NCBI RefSeq assembly: GCF_038051995.1
Contig: NZ_CP150290.1
Location: 2,033,501 to 2,097,500 of the forward strand
DNA length: 64,000 nucleotides
Direction of reading: 5' to 3'
Source: Paenibacillus sp. FSL H8-0537
Lineage (GTDB): Bacteria; Bacillota; Bacilli; Paenibacillales; Paenibacillaceae
The notes under the pieces are model-generated. The model ran no database searches. It was not told the DNA's origin and worked only from the letters and a program-made list of their open reading frames with translations. Shown piece by piece: positions 34,356-45,108 of this stretch. Every line of letters begins with the position of its first letter. The first letter of the stretch is position 1. The position numbers and the translations under genes are program-made.

Positions 34356-35402
34356 ATGAACGTAGAAATGTTTGATTTTGAACTGCCGGAGCATTTAATC
34401 GCTCAGACGCCGCTGCTGCAGCGGACCTCATCAAGGCTCTTGACGTTGGATCGCAGCAATGGCGCGGTGAACCATGAAAGCTTCACCGATCTGGCACAGC
34501 ATTTGCATGCCGGCGATGTGCTGGTGCTTAATGACACTAGGGTACTGCCTGCTCGTTTAATTGGTGCGAAGGCGGATACGGGGGCGAAGATCGAGCTTCT
34601 GCTGCTTAAGCAGCTCGAAGGAGACCGCTGGGAGGCGCTCGCGAAGCCAGCCAAACGCATGAAGATCGGTACAGAGGTTTGGTTTGGCGACGATGGCAGC
34701 GGCCAGCCTCTGCTGCGTGCCTTTGTAGAAGAGGAAGGCGATATGGGCGGCCGCACGATTCGATTTGCCTATTCCGGCATTTTTCAGGAGCTGCTGGAGC
34801 GGCTTGGCGAAATGCCGCTTCCCCCCTACATTCGGGAACGTCTGGAGGAGCGTGAGCGCTATCAGACCGTTTATGCCAAGCATGATGGCTCGGCAGCCGC
34901 ACCGACGGCGGGGCTGCATTTTACAGCCGATTTTTTGAAGCAGCTTGCGGATAAAGGTGTGCGAATTGCCTATGTGACGCTGCATGTAGGACTCGGAACA
35001 TTTCGGCCGATGTCGGTTGACGTTGTGGAAGAGCATGTCATGCATTCGGAATATTACGAGCTTAGCGAGGAGACGGCGGCGCTGCTGAATCAGGCGAAGG
35101 CCGAGGGCGCGCGAATCGTTGCGGTAGGGACAACCTCTGCGCGGACGCTGGAAACCGTTGCGACCCGCTTTGAGAATGAATTCATTCAGGCATGCAGCGG
35201 CTGGACTGATATTTTTATTTTTCCGGGCTATTCCTTTAAGCTTGTTAATGCGCTGCTGACCAATTTCCATTTGCCCAAGTCGACGCTGGTTATGCTCGTC
35301 AGCGCGCTTGCTGGGCGCGATGCAGTAATGGGCGCGTATGCGGAAGCGATTCGTGAGGAATACCGTTTTTTCAGCTTCGGCGATGCGATGTTTATTTATT
35401 AA
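34356..35402 (+). CDS. queA: S-adenosylmethionine:tRNA ribosyltransferase-isomerase QueA
   Basis: Transfers the ribosyl group of SAM to 7-aminomethyl-7-deazaguanine in tRNA, giving epoxyqueuosine. The 348-residue protein begins [20 protein letters not shown] and contains [14 protein letters not shown], the SAM-binding [12 protein letters not shown] and [14 protein letters not shown], and the C-terminal [20 protein letters not shown]. tgt follows after 41 bases, and both act in queuosine synthesis. Confidence 0.97.
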   Translation: MNVEMFDFELPEHLIAQTPLLQRTSSRLLTLDRSNGAVNHESFTDLAQHLHAGDVLVLNDTRVLPARLIGAKADTGAKIELLLLKQLEGDRWEALAKPAKRMKIGTEVWFGDDGSGQPLLRAFVEEEGDMGGRTIRFAYSGIFQELLERLGEMPLPPYIRERLEERERYQTVYAKHDGSAAAPTAGLHFTADFLKQLADKGVRIAYVTLHVGLGTFRPMSVDVVEEHVMHSEYYELSEETAALLNQAKAEGARIVAVGTTSARTLETVATRFENEFIQACSGWTDIFIFPGYSFKLVNALLTNFHLPKSTLVMLVSALAGRDAVMGAYAEAIREEYRFFSFGDAMFIY

Positions 35403-35440
35403 TAGTAGAGCAACAAAATTAAAGAGGACAGGAAGCGTGA

Positions 35441-36577
<1,137 letters not shown>

Positions 36578-36592
36578 AAAGGGGGGATTTCA

Positions 36593-36913
36593 ATGTCACT
36601 ATGGTTAGCAGATGCAGCTGGAGCGCCTACGAATAGCATTTGGGGAATGGCATGGCCGATACTACTCATGTTCGCCGTGTTCTACTTCTTGCTTATTCGT
36701 CCGCAACAGAAGAAACAGAAGCAGCGTACAGCGCTGTTGTCGCAACTGAAAAAAGGCGATAAAATTTCAACAATCGGCGGTATGCACGGTACAATCACAG
36801 AATTGACGGATGACACAGTCGTACTTCGCGTCAGTGATACGGTTAAGCTGACGTTTGAACGCAGCGCAATTAGCTCGGTCGTTAGCAGTGCGCCTACGAT
36901 TTCGAAAGATTAG
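36593..36913 (+). CDS. yajC: Sec translocon accessory protein YajC
   Basis: A 106-residue protein with one membrane segment (WGMAWPILLMFAVFYFLLIR) followed by PQQKKQKQRTALLSQLKKGD and GGMHGTITELTDDTVVLRV, all typical of YajC, which associates with SecDF. It follows tgt by 15 bases with the site aaaggggggat, the order also seen in B. subtilis (tgt-yrbF). Confidence 0.95.
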   Translation: MSLWLADAAGAPTNSIWGMAWPILLMFAVFYFLLIRPQQKKQKQRTALLSQLKKGDKISTIGGMHGTITELTDDTVVLRVSDTVKLTFERSAISSVVSSAPTISKD

Positions 36914-36927
36914 TAGGATAGCTCCAC

Positions 36928-36974
36928 AAAGCTTGCGCCTTGAAGGTCTAACCTTCAAGGCGCAAGCTTTTTTT
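36928..36974 (+). terminator. Intrinsic terminator after yajC
   Basis: A perfect 20-bp stem (36928-36947 with 36951-36970), three-base loop and a T run. One of the strongest terminators in the window. Confidence 0.93.
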
Positions 36975-37055
36975 AAGATATAAACAAGTATAAGTTACTC
37001 CCTTATAATGGGCTTATGTTTCAACCTCGAAATGTTAGCTTTGCCAGCCACCGAA

Positions 37056-37448
37056 TTACTTCTTGAGATTGACGCCAATAACGCCCCCGAAAGCACCAAG
37101 CAGCAAAGTAATGCCAAGCACAATCGCGGTATGCAGGGAAAAGCCGGCATCGGCAGCAAGAAAGCCGATTAACAATATGATCACACCATAGAGCAGTCCC
37201 AGCAATCCGCCCTGGTACCAGCCTTTCATACCGGAACGCTTGCCCGACGTTAATCCGCCGGCAAAAGCGGACAAGCCATGAATACACGTTGCGAAGGTTG
37301 GCAGGCTGCTTTCCTTCATATTGCCGAAGTGCAGCAGAAGCGAGAGCAGCAAAGCGCCTAAAGCAAGCCAAACGATGGCATAAAGGAGACCCGCCAGCAT
37401 AGGCGAAGCGATCTGGGGCGGCCGCGGCACATGTTTAATGGGATTCAT
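37056..37448 (-). CDS. YrzE-like small membrane protein (TIGR04086 type)
   Basis: A 130-residue protein with four predicted membrane segments (GLLYAIVWLALGALLLSLLL, HGLSAFAGGLTSGK, GLLGLLYGVIILLIGFLAA, IVLGITLLLGAFGGVIGV) and no soluble domain. The frame stays open upstream to 37883, but ATG 37448 has an ideal ribosome binding site (aaggaggaaatcg on the minus strand). It occupies the yrzE place between yajC and the DUF421 gene, but on the opposite strand. Its function is unknown. Confidence 0.85.
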   Translation of the reverse strand: MNPIKHVPRPPQIASPMLAGLLYAIVWLALGALLLSLLLHFGNMKESSLPTFATCIHGLSAFAGGLTSGKRSGMKGWYQGGLLGLLYGVIILLIGFLAADAGFSLHTAIVLGITLLLGAFGGVIGVNLKK

Positions 37449-37580
37449 CGATTTCCTCCTTAAATTCCTTTTACTTAAACCATATGGCCAGGCTGTGTGG
37501 AATAGTACAAACAAGTGGGAGGGTGGACGAAATTCTATCCGATTACGTATAATGTGAGGGATAAGAAAGGGTGAAGCGAG

Positions 37581-38918
37581 ATGGAAACCAAGGCAGCAGG
37601 AATGCTTTACAATCCGGCGGCTTGGCAGGTTATCGCAGTAGCAGTTATTTTTTTGGTAACCTATGCCTTTGTCATTACGGATAAAATCAATCGGGCAGCG
37701 GCGGCGCTGGCAGGCGCATTTCTCATATTGGTGCTGGGCATATTGGATCTGCGGTATGCATTTACGGAGGCGGTCGGCTGGCGCGTTATTATGCTGCTCA
37801 TCGGCATGATGCTGCTTGTCGGCATTTTGAACCGAGCAGGCGTCATCCCATACATAGCGATTAAGCTGGCCCAGTGGGCCCAAGGAAGCTCGTGGAAAAT
37901 ATTTATACTGCTCATTGCCTTAACTGGCATTAGCTCAGCGTTTTTGGACAATGTAACGATTATGCTGCTCGTTATTCCGGTAACGATGTCGATTACAAAA
38001 TTGCTTAAGCTGAATCCCTACCCATTTATTTTTGCAGAAATTGCGGCTTCGAACATTGGTGGAGCTGCTACTTTAATCGGTGATCCGGTTAATATGATTA
38101 TTGGCGCTGCCAACAAGCAGTTGACGTTTAATGCCTTTATCGTCCATTTAGGACCCGTATCGTTGTTTATTTTGATCGTTACTATTGGTTTATTTTTGTT
38201 CGTGTACCGCAAGCATTTTAAGCCTACGCATAAAAGCAAGGAAGCAGACGAGCTAATGAAGCTTTCCGCCAGCTCCTATATTAAAAATCGCCCGCTGATG
38301 ATCAAATCAGTCATCGTATTTTTGCTAACCATCATTGCCTTTACGCTCCATTCGATATTAGGCATAGAGCCGGCGGCTATTGCGCTCGGCAGCGCGGCAT
38401 TGCTCATGGTTATCGGTTTAAAGCGCAAGGAGGCAGAAATCGCCTTCCGCATGGTGGATTGGGGCACGATTTTATTTTTTATCGGCTTATTTATTATGGT
38501 AGCGGGGCTTTCGGCGACGAATTGGACAAGCCAAATCGCTTTGGTTTTGCTGCAAATGACTTCCGGTAATGCGGATATAGCATCAGTGCTGCTATTGTGG
38601 ATTTCCGGTATTGCCTCCGCTACGATGGATAATGTGCCGTTTGTGACGGCAATGGTGCCAGTCATTCACGCGATGGGTGCTGAGCTTGGACTGAGCGCGG
38701 GTCAAATGGAGCCGCTGTGGTGGTCGCTGTCGCTTGGTGCAAATCTCGGCAGCAACGGCACGCTTATTGGCGCCTCCGCAAACGTAATTGCCGCTGGCCT
38801 TGCTCTGCGGGAAGGAAAAAGTTTTCATTTTAGAGCTTTTCTTAAAGTTGGAGCGCCGATTGCATTCATGTCGCTGCTTGTCTCCACAGCTTATGTGTAT
38901 TTTATTCTGATTCCATAA
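37581..38918 (+). CDS. ArsB/NhaD/SLC13-superfamily ion transporter
   Basis: A 445-residue protein with about 11 membrane segments. Superfamily marks are FLDNVTIMLLVIPVT and the second-half counterpart ATMDNVPFVTAMVPVIHAMG, with GGAATLIGDPVNMIIG and LGSNGTLIGASANVI as the paired hairpin repeats. Such proteins carry Na+/H+, arsenite or dicarboxylates. The absence of an ArsA or ArsR neighbour and the similarity to P-protein/NhaD types favours a sodium/proton role, but the substrate is not decided by the sequence. Confidence 0.87.
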   Translation: METKAAGMLYNPAAWQVIAVAVIFLVTYAFVITDKINRAAAALAGAFLILVLGILDLRYAFTEAVGWRVIMLLIGMMLLVGILNRAGVIPYIAIKLAQWAQGSSWKIFILLIALTGISSAFLDNVTIMLLVIPVTMSITKLLKLNPYPFIFAEIAASNIGGAATLIGDPVNMIIGAANKQLTFNAFIVHLGPVSLFILIVTIGLFLFVYRKHFKPTHKSKEADELMKLSASSYIKNRPLMIKSVIVFLLTIIAFTLHSILGIEPAAIALGSAALLMVIGLKRKEAEIAFRMVDWGTILFFIGLFIMVAGLSATNWTSQIALVLLQMTSGNADIASVLLLWISGIASATMDNVPFVTAMVPVIHAMGAELGLSAGQMEPLWWSLSLGANLGSNGTLIGASANVIAAGLALREGKSFHFRAFLKVGAPIAFMSLLVSTAYVYFILIP

Positions 38919-39055
38919 TTTTATGTTTTCCCGCCTTTACCATAAATTCGTGCCTGGCCGTTTCGTATGAGGGACATGGCGGCAGGTGAGAATACGTGTA
39001 CAGACTGCTCAGGCCAAAATGCAGCAGGCGCGAGCGATGAAGGAGGCGGGATCAC

Positions 39056-39880
39056 TTGGAATTTCTGACCCTTGTGCTGCGTACCGTATTGATTTATTTC
39101 ATCGTATTTCTCATTATGCGGTTTATGGGGAAACGGGAAATCGGCAAGCTGTCGGTTTTTGACCTGGTTATCTCGGTCATGATTGCCGAAATAGCCGTGA
39201 TCGTTATAGAGGATTTGGATCGAACGATGTGGGAAGGCATTGTGCCGATGGTTATTTTAATGCTCGTGCAGGTGGGCATGGCTTTTGTGGCGCTGAAAAA
39301 TCGCAAGCTGCGGCTCTTGTTTGACGGAAAGCCCAGCATCATTATGGCGAAGGGCAAGCTCAATCGCGATGTGATGCGCAAGCAGCGCTACAATCTGGAT
39401 GATTTTATGCTTCAGCTTAGAGAAAATCAAATTACAAGGATCTCGGATGTGGAATTTGCGATTTTGGAGACGAGCGGCAAGCTGTCGATTATTCCTAAAA
39501 ATACGGATGGGGCCCCGCCAGAAATGTCGGAGGAGCGCTTGAATGCTGAGCCGCAGCTGAGCAGCAGCGAAGCAGAGCATCAGCTGCGGATGGAAGAAGG
39601 CAATAGGACTGAGCAAATTCAGGAATTAACAAGCAAGCTTAGCACAAGGCAAGAATCTAAAGTCATTCCGCCTAAATATCGTTTTGAAATTTTGCCCATT
39701 CCGCTCATTATGGATGGCAAAGTACAGGATGAAAATTTGGAGAAGCTGGAAAAAACCCGTTTTTGGTTGAAAAATGTACTGCAGGAAGAAGGTGTGACCG
39801 ACTTCAAGGAAGTATTCCTGTGTACAATAGATCATAAAGGCAAGCTGTTTTTGGATAAAACGAAAAAGCCGCGAAGGTAG
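39056..39880 (+). CDS. DUF421 membrane protein (YrbG-like)
   Basis: A 274-residue protein of the YetF/YrbG/YdfS family. Three N-terminal membrane segments lead into the conserved FMGKREIGKLSVFDLVISVM, then the cytoplasmic DUF421 domain with GKPSIIMAKGKLN, LDDFMLQLRENQI and VEFAILETSGKLSIIPK. A charged C-terminal extension of about 120 residues follows. The family in B. subtilis includes the spore proteins YetF and YdfS; no enzymatic role is known. The start is TTG 39056 after gaaggaggcg. The position between yrzE and spoVB matches B. subtilis yrbG. Confidence 0.9.
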   Translation: MEFLTLVLRTVLIYFIVFLIMRFMGKREIGKLSVFDLVISVMIAEIAVIVIEDLDRTMWEGIVPMVILMLVQVGMAFVALKNRKLRLLFDGKPSIIMAKGKLNRDVMRKQRYNLDDFMLQLRENQITRISDVEFAILETSGKLSIIPKNTDGAPPEMSEERLNAEPQLSSSEAEHQLRMEEGNRTEQIQELTSKLSTRQESKVIPPKYRFEILPIPLIMDGKVQDENLEKLEKTRFWLKNVLQEEGVTDFKEVFLCTIDHKGKLFLDKTKKPRR

Positions 39881-39920
39881 TTTGGGAGCCATAATGTCCC
39901 AACCTGTTCGCGGCTTTTTT
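39863..39920. terminator. Bidirectional terminator between DUF421 gene and spoVB
   Basis: aaaaagccgcgaa at 39863-39875 pairs with ttcgcggcttttt at 39907-39919, with inner ggt/acc and ttggga/tcccaa pairing. A-runs and T-runs flank both sides, so it can serve both converging genes. Confidence 0.88.
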
Positions 39921-39936
39921 TTGTACATGTATGCCC

Positions 39937-41502
39937 CTAGGTCCGTGAAAACCAATGACCGATTTTGGGCAGGCGGGTGAGGTCATGCCGGTCAATAATG
40001 TTGGTCCATACCATTAGCGCCAAATATACAATAGCCCCGCATGCACAAGCAACGAGCAAATTCACCCATTCCGCGGCGAGCGGCTCCCGGTTCATGACGA
40101 AGCGAGCAGCAGCCCCCATAATCACCATAGCAGAGATGACCTTCATAAAATCGCGCAGCTTCATGCGGAAGCCGATTAGCTTGAGAACGCTAATGCCATG
40201 CAGCGCAGTGACTAGTACAATATTCAAATTAATCGCAATCAAAGCGCCGTATATACCAAATTCGGGCTTGGAGGCGAGATAAATAATGAAGCCCAGCTTA
40301 ATAGCTGCCCCTATTAACGTGTTCATAAGCGCCTTTCCCGGTTTATCCAGCGCCTGGAGAGTGGCTTGCAGTGGAGCCTGCAAATAAATAAAAAGGCCTA
40401 CAGGGGCAAGCAGTTGCAGCATAGGAGCAATTTCACTGTGGTTGTACAGCATCCGGCAGATCGGCTCGGCAAATAGGCCAAGAATAACGACGAAGGGTGC
40501 TCCTGCGACAAGTGCCAGCCTCATGGATTGATGCAAACGCTTATGAATCGTAGCCATATCCCCCCTTGACGCCGCTTCGGAAAGCGACGGAATAAGCGAG
40601 GAGGCAAGGGAGTAGGTCAAAGCGGTAGGCAGCAGGATGAGCGGTATGACCATTCCTTGCAGCGCCCCGTATTGCGCTGTAGCAATGCCTGTAGCGATAC
40701 CTGCCGTAGCCAGACTGCGAGCGGTGAAAATGGATTCCAGCAAATAGGAGAGCGAGCCGACAAGGCGGCTGGCTGTAACGGGTATGGAAAGGCTAAGCAG
40801 CTTGCCCATAATGGGTGCCTTATCTTCAGTTGTAGATGGCTTGCTTGCCTCAGCCAGCTGAGCGGGAGTCCTTTTTTCCCTTGCGTATTTCCATAGCAGT
40901 ACAGCTAGGCCTCCTATTTCTCCAACCACAACGCCAAGCATGGCGCCAGCCGCTGCCCATTCCAAGCCTTTGGGCATGAGGAGCATCGCGAAGCCAAGCG
41001 AGAAAATAATGCGCAGCACCGTCTCCACAATTTGGGAGGCCGCAGATGGAATCATATTTTGCTTGCCCTGGAAGTAGCCGCGAAATACAGATGAAATTCC
41101 GACGATCAGCAGCATCGGAGTCATGAACAGAAACGTGCGCTGTACACGCTTGTCCGGCAGCAAATGCGCGGTTATCCAAGGCGAGAATAGCAGCAGCAGG
41201 CTGGTCAGCGTAATGGCAAGAAAGATCGTAAGCAGCATCGCACTGCGAAAAATTTGGCGGACCCGTCCCTCGTCCCCGTTTGACTGGGCTTCGGCAATCC
41301 ATTTGGCAACGGCGAGCGGAATGCCGCCGGTAATAATTGTCAGCATGACGGCCAAAAACGGATAGCTCAGCTGATAAAGCCCCACGCCTTCGGCGCCTAT
41401 AATTCGCGGCAGCGCGATGCGCGGGATGAAGCCGAGAATTCGATTAATGACGCCCGCCGCAAGTAAAATCATGGCCCCTTTTATAAATGTTTGCTTGGTC
41501 AT
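39937..41502 (-). CDS. spoVB: Stage V sporulation protein B (SpoVB), MOP-family flippase-like
   Basis: A 521-residue protein with about 14 membrane segments of the MurJ/MATE-type MOP superfamily. It starts MTKQTFIKGAMILLAAGVIN and has RILGFIPRIALPRIIGAEGV and GIPLAVAKWIAEAQ, typical of SpoVB, needed for spore cortex synthesis and thought to move lipid-linked precursors. It keeps its place between yrbG and comN/yrzD. The strand is opposite to the surrounding genes. Confidence 0.92.
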   Translation of the reverse strand: MTKQTFIKGAMILLAAGVINRILGFIPRIALPRIIGAEGVGLYQLSYPFLAVMLTIITGGIPLAVAKWIAEAQSNGDEGRVRQIFRSAMLLTIFLAITLTSLLLLFSPWITAHLLPDKRVQRTFLFMTPMLLIVGISSVFRGYFQGKQNMIPSAASQIVETVLRIIFSLGFAMLLMPKGLEWAAAGAMLGVVVGEIGGLAVLLWKYAREKRTPAQLAEASKPSTTEDKAPIMGKLLSLSIPVTASRLVGSLSYLLESIFTARSLATAGIATGIATAQYGALQGMVIPLILLPTALTYSLASSLIPSLSEAASRGDMATIHKRLHQSMRLALVAGAPFVVILGLFAEPICRMLYNHSEIAPMLQLLAPVGLFIYLQAPLQATLQALDKPGKALMNTLIGAAIKLGFIIYLASKPEFGIYGALIAINLNIVLVTALHGISVLKLIGFRMKLRDFMKVISAMVIMGAAARFVMNREPLAAEWVNLLVACACGAIVYLALMVWTNIIDRHDLTRLPKIGHWFSRT

Positions 41503-41662
41503 ACTCGCCCCTCATTCCATTAGCCATATTGTTGCAGTATCATAGTTATGCACGGCATGTCCGAATCATGATTGGATTATGAACATCTCTCCGTGTGCAG
41601 GAATATGCGCCCTAGGCAGCGAATAGTAGCAGTCAAGGCGAAAAAGCACGGGAGGCGCGGCT

Positions 41663-41902
41663 ATGGAGGAACAGGACCTGGCTCAGGTAATTGAACAGCT
41701 GTGCAACAGCAAGGCAGAGGAGTTTCGGCTTATTGGCTATGAACATGCGAATGGCAAAGATATTTGGGCATGCGTAAGCGCGGGTTATAAAAAGAGCGGG
41801 CAGCCAGAGCTGCACAAGCTGGTCAACGACATTTTGTCGCTGAAGGTGACGAGCTTTATGAACTTTTTGACGATTAGCGCTTACCGGGGAACCCATTTCT
41901 AA
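41663..41902 (+). CDS. comN: Post-transcriptional regulator ComN (YrzD)
   Basis: A 79-residue protein of the ComN family; B. subtilis ComN controls comE mRNA after transcription and lies at the same place beside spoVB. Features are a helical N-terminus (LAQVIEQLCNSKAEEFRL) and the conserved LVNDILSLKVTSFMNFLTISAYRG. The ATG follows gggaggcgcgg. It precedes the secD promoter. Confidence 0.87.
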   Translation: MEEQDLAQVIEQLCNSKAEEFRLIGYEHANGKDIWACVSAGYKKSGQPELHKLVNDILSLKVTSFMNFLTISAYRGTHF

Positions 41903-41920
41903 GGGAAGGGTTTCTTTTTT

Positions 41921-41949
41921 TTGACTCAAAAATTGCTCGCAAGTATAAT
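41921..41949 (+). promoter_or_regulatory. Sigma-A promoter for secD-secF
   Basis: TTGACT at 41921-41926, a 17-base spacer and TATAAT at 41944-41949, 36 bases before secD. Confidence 0.82.
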
Positions 41950-41984
41950 AGGAATATTGAGATCATAAGGGGGACTTAGGAAAT

Positions 41985-43217
41985 ATGAACGGGAAAAGAT
42001 TATTTGCCTTCCTTGGGATCGTAGTCATCATGTTTGGCGTGATCGCTTGGACGAGCCCATCGCTGGTAAACGGCATTCGGCTAGGCCTGGATTTGAAGGG
42101 CGGATTCGAGGTGCTTTATGAGGCAGAACCGCTTACGGCCGGCGATAAAGTAACGCCTACTTTGCTGAAGGATACGGCGAAAAGCCTGGAGGCTCGTGCC
42201 GACAAGATCGGTATTTCCGAGCCGGAGATTACGACTGAAGGAACGAACCGCATTCGCGTCAGGCTTGCTGGCGTGACGAATGAGGATGAGGTAAGAGACA
42301 TCATCAAAAAGCCGGTTAATCTGACGTTTAAAGCGCCAGATGGCACGGTAGAGCTTCAAGGTGATGATTTTGTGCAAAATGCAGCTACGGTCGAATATGA
42401 TTCGCTGAATAATCCGGTCGTTTCGATTAAGCTGAAAGATGCAAAGAAGTTTGAGGATGTGACGAGGAGACTGACAGGCAAGACGCTAGCCATTTATCTC
42501 GACGATGAAATGCTGTCGAATCCGAACGTCAACCAGCCAATCAGCGGCGGAAGCGCGCAAATTAGCGGTAACTTCACGCTGGATGAGGCAAATAACTTGA
42601 AAGATACGATTAATCTGGGCGCACTTCCGCTTAAGCTGACTGAGAAATACACGCAAAGCGTAGGCGCAAAGCTTGGACAGCAGTCTCTTGAAGATACCGT
42701 TCGTGCCGGCATCATCGGCTCGGCGATCATTTTGGTGTTCCTGATTATTTTGTTCCGCATACCGGGCGTTGTAGCAGGTATTACGGTTATTACCTTTACT
42801 TGGATGCTGGTTCTCGTATTCGAGATGTTGAATGTGACTTTAACGCTGCCTGGTATTGCCGCATTTGTTCTCGGGATCGGGATGGCGGTTGACGCGAATA
42901 TTATTATGTATGAACGGATTAAAGAGGAAATTCGCAGCGGAAAAAGCTTGCTTTCCTCGCTTAAAGCCGGCTCCAAAAACTCGTTCCGCACAATTATGGA
43001 TGCGAATATTACAAACATGATTTCCTGCGGCGTGCTTTATTACATCGGAAACGGTGCGATCAGAGGCTTTGCACTGACGATGATTTTGAGTATTTTGGTC
43101 AGTATCGTTACAAACATTTTCTTCTCACGCCTGCTGATTCATTTGCTGATTCGCAGCAACCTGTTTACTAAACCTAGCTATTTCGGCGTGAAGGAGGCGG
43201 ACATCCGTGAACTTTAA
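41985..43217 (+). CDS. secD: Protein translocase subunit SecD
   Basis: Proton-driven pulling factor of the Sec pathway, 410 residues. The N-terminal membrane segment is followed by GLDLKGGFEVLYEAE, the periplasmic P1 domain, and the C-terminal RND half with VLGIGMAVDANIIMYERIKE. SecF is encoded separately and overlaps by 11 bases, unlike the fused SecDF of B. subtilis. Confidence 0.97.
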   Translation: MNGKRLFAFLGIVVIMFGVIAWTSPSLVNGIRLGLDLKGGFEVLYEAEPLTAGDKVTPTLLKDTAKSLEARADKIGISEPEITTEGTNRIRVRLAGVTNEDEVRDIIKKPVNLTFKAPDGTVELQGDDFVQNAATVEYDSLNNPVVSIKLKDAKKFEDVTRRLTGKTLAIYLDDEMLSNPNVNQPISGGSAQISGNFTLDEANNLKDTINLGALPLKLTEKYTQSVGAKLGQQSLEDTVRAGIIGSAIILVFLIILFRIPGVVAGITVITFTWMLVLVFEMLNVTLTLPGIAAFVLGIGMAVDANIIMYERIKEEIRSGKSLLSSLKAGSKNSFRTIMDANITNMISCGVLYYIGNGAIRGFALTMILSILVSIVTNIFFSRLLIHLLIRSNLFTKPSYFGVKEADIREL

Positions 43218-44127
43218 AACAACGGTGCATTTTGACTTTATCAAGCATAGCAAAAAGTTTTTCATGGCTTCTATTATTTTAACGGTTATAGGAATTATTT
43301 CGCTGTTCCTGTTTAATCTGAACTATGGCGTCGATTTTAAAGCGGGTACGAATATGGATATCGTAGTCGGCAAAGCGCTTACCCAAGCGGATGCGAAGGA
43401 AGTTTTGGCCACAGCTGGCATTACGAACGTTACACCGACGGTTGGCGGCACGAACGGCGACCGCGTTTCCGCTCGGTTTGAAGAAGTATTGGAGCAAGCG
43501 AAGGTAACAGAAATTCAAAATGCCTTTAAAGCAAAATTTGGCGATCAAGTATCTGCAGAGGTCAGTGTCGTATCTCCAGATATGGCGCGTGAGCTAGGCT
43601 TCAAGACGATTTATGCCGTTATTATTGCAAGTATTGCGATCATGATTTATGTGATGATTCGTTTCGAATGGCGCTTTGCTTTAGCAGCGAATATTGCCAT
43701 TTTATATGACGCTTTTGTTGTAGTCGCTGTGTTTTCCATTTTCCGTCTGGAAGTCGACCTGCCGTTTATTGCGGCGGTGCTCACGACAATTGGTTATTCG
43801 ATTAATGATAAAATCGTTATTTTCGACCGAATTCGTGAAAATCTTCGTTTTGGCAAGCTGAAAACGCGTGACCAGCTCGCAGAAATGGTCAATCAGAGCC
43901 TATGGCAGACGATGGCGCGTAATATTTATACGGTGCTTGCCGTTCTCATTATCGCGGTCTGTTTGTTCCTATTTGGAAGCGAGTCGATCAAGCTGTTTGC
44001 TTTGGCAAAAATTATTGGTCTGACAAGCGGCGCATACTCGTCGATCTGTATTGCGAGCCCGCTTTGGCTTCTTCTTAAAAGCAAACAAAAGCCTAAAGCA
44101 AAGCAGCCTGCCAAGACTGCGGTCTAA
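43207..44127 (+). CDS. secF: Protein translocase subunit SecF
   Basis: Partner of SecD, 306 residues and about six membrane segments. It starts (GTG) with DFIKHSKKFFMASIILTVIG, then LNYGVDFKAGTNMDI, and the RND motif TIGYSINDKIVIFDRIREN. The start lies inside the end of secD, so translation is coupled. Confidence 0.97.
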   Translation: MNFKTTVHFDFIKHSKKFFMASIILTVIGIISLFLFNLNYGVDFKAGTNMDIVVGKALTQADAKEVLATAGITNVTPTVGGTNGDRVSARFEEVLEQAKVTEIQNAFKAKFGDQVSAEVSVVSPDMARELGFKTIYAVIIASIAIMIYVMIRFEWRFALAANIAILYDAFVVVAVFSIFRLEVDLPFIAAVLTTIGYSINDKIVIFDRIRENLRFGKLKTRDQLAEMVNQSLWQTMARNIYTVLAVLIIAVCLFLFGSESIKLFALAKIIGLTSGAYSSICIASPLWLLLKSKQKPKAKQPAKTAV

Positions 44128-44147
44128 CAGCGTAGGAGGAGGCAGTC

Positions 44148-45077
44148 ATGACAATGAACCAACGATATACAAAAGCAGAACCGGCCAACTGGTCAGGAAT
44201 ATGGGGTAATGCGGCGTTGGCGTTGTTGAAAGGGGCAGCAGGCTGGCTGTCCGGCAGCAAAGCATTGCTTGCAGATGGTTGCCGATCTGCGGCGGAGGCG
44301 GCGGCTATTTTCGCGGAAAAGGTCGTTACGCAGCGCAGTGGCAAAGGCAGCGAAACATCTTCTGGCAGCGCTGCTGCTATAAAGCACAAGGAAACAAGGA
44401 AGACAGAAACCTTCATGAATGTTGTTTTAGCAGCAGCCCTGCTTCTAATTGGTTTGGAGATTGGCATTTCGGCCGTTCGCGACATTGCTGAGGGAATCAG
44501 CAAGCCGCCTCATTGGAGCGCGCTTGCTGCTTTGGCTAGTTGCCTGCTCGTGAAGGAGCTCATCTGGAAACAGAGGGAGCATGGCAGCAGCTTGTATGCG
44601 ACGCTTGCGGTATTCATTGGTGCAGGGACCGCGTGGCTGGGCAAGCTGATTTCGCTTCCAGTGCTTTATTATTTTGATTCGGCAGCAGCTATCGTCATTT
44701 CGGTTATCGTCATGAATGGCGGCTATCGTATTATTGTGCCGTCCTCTCACAAGGAGGAAGCATCAACAGAGGTATATAGCGAAAATACCGAGGAGCTCAT
44801 GCAGCTCGTTCAACGGGTGGAAGGCGTCGTCACGGTACAGTCGCTGAACGCTCGCGAGCAGGGCCATTATGTCGTTGCGGAGGCCGTTATCAGTGTTAAT
44901 CCGCGCGTGACCGTACTTGAGGGCCATGAAGTGGCGAAAAGGGTGAAACGACTGCTGCTGACACGCTTTACCCACCTAACGGACGCAACCGTTCATGTCG
45001 AGCCGTATGACCCCGGTTATCCTTATAAATCCAATCACGATCCGAATCAGGAACATATGCCTACGCTGCTGCAATAG
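44148..45077 (+). CDS. Cation diffusion facilitator-like membrane protein
   Basis: A 309-residue protein of CDF type. The first half has GAAGWLSGSKALLADGCRSAAE, where the aspartate corresponds to a metal-site residue; a second is in YYFDSAAAIVISVIV. A cytoplasmic domain (about 210-295) includes VEGVVTVQSLNAREQGHYV and LTDATVHVEPYDP, as in CDF dimerisation domains. Some canonical metal ligands (HxxxD) are not obvious, so transport specificity is unknown. It sits 20 bases after secF and just before recJ. Confidence 0.82.
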   Translation: MTMNQRYTKAEPANWSGIWGNAALALLKGAAGWLSGSKALLADGCRSAAEAAAIFAEKVVTQRSGKGSETSSGSAAAIKHKETRKTETFMNVVLAAALLLIGLEIGISAVRDIAEGISKPPHWSALAALASCLLVKELIWKQREHGSSLYATLAVFIGAGTAWLGKLISLPVLYYFDSAAAIVISVIVMNGGYRIIVPSSHKEEASTEVYSENTEELMQLVQRVEGVVTVQSLNAREQGHYVVAEAVISVNPRVTVLEGHEVAKRVKRLLLTRFTHLTDATVHVEPYDPGYPYKSNHDPNQEHMPTLLQ

Positions 45078-45108
45078 CGCAGCAAGGCAGAAAGGAGTTG
45101 AAGTCGGC

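Noticed and set aside
37449..37883. Upstream extension of the YrzE-like frame on the minus strand
   Set aside because: It overlaps the start of the divergent ion transporter gene; an ideal ribosome binding site marks ATG 37448.
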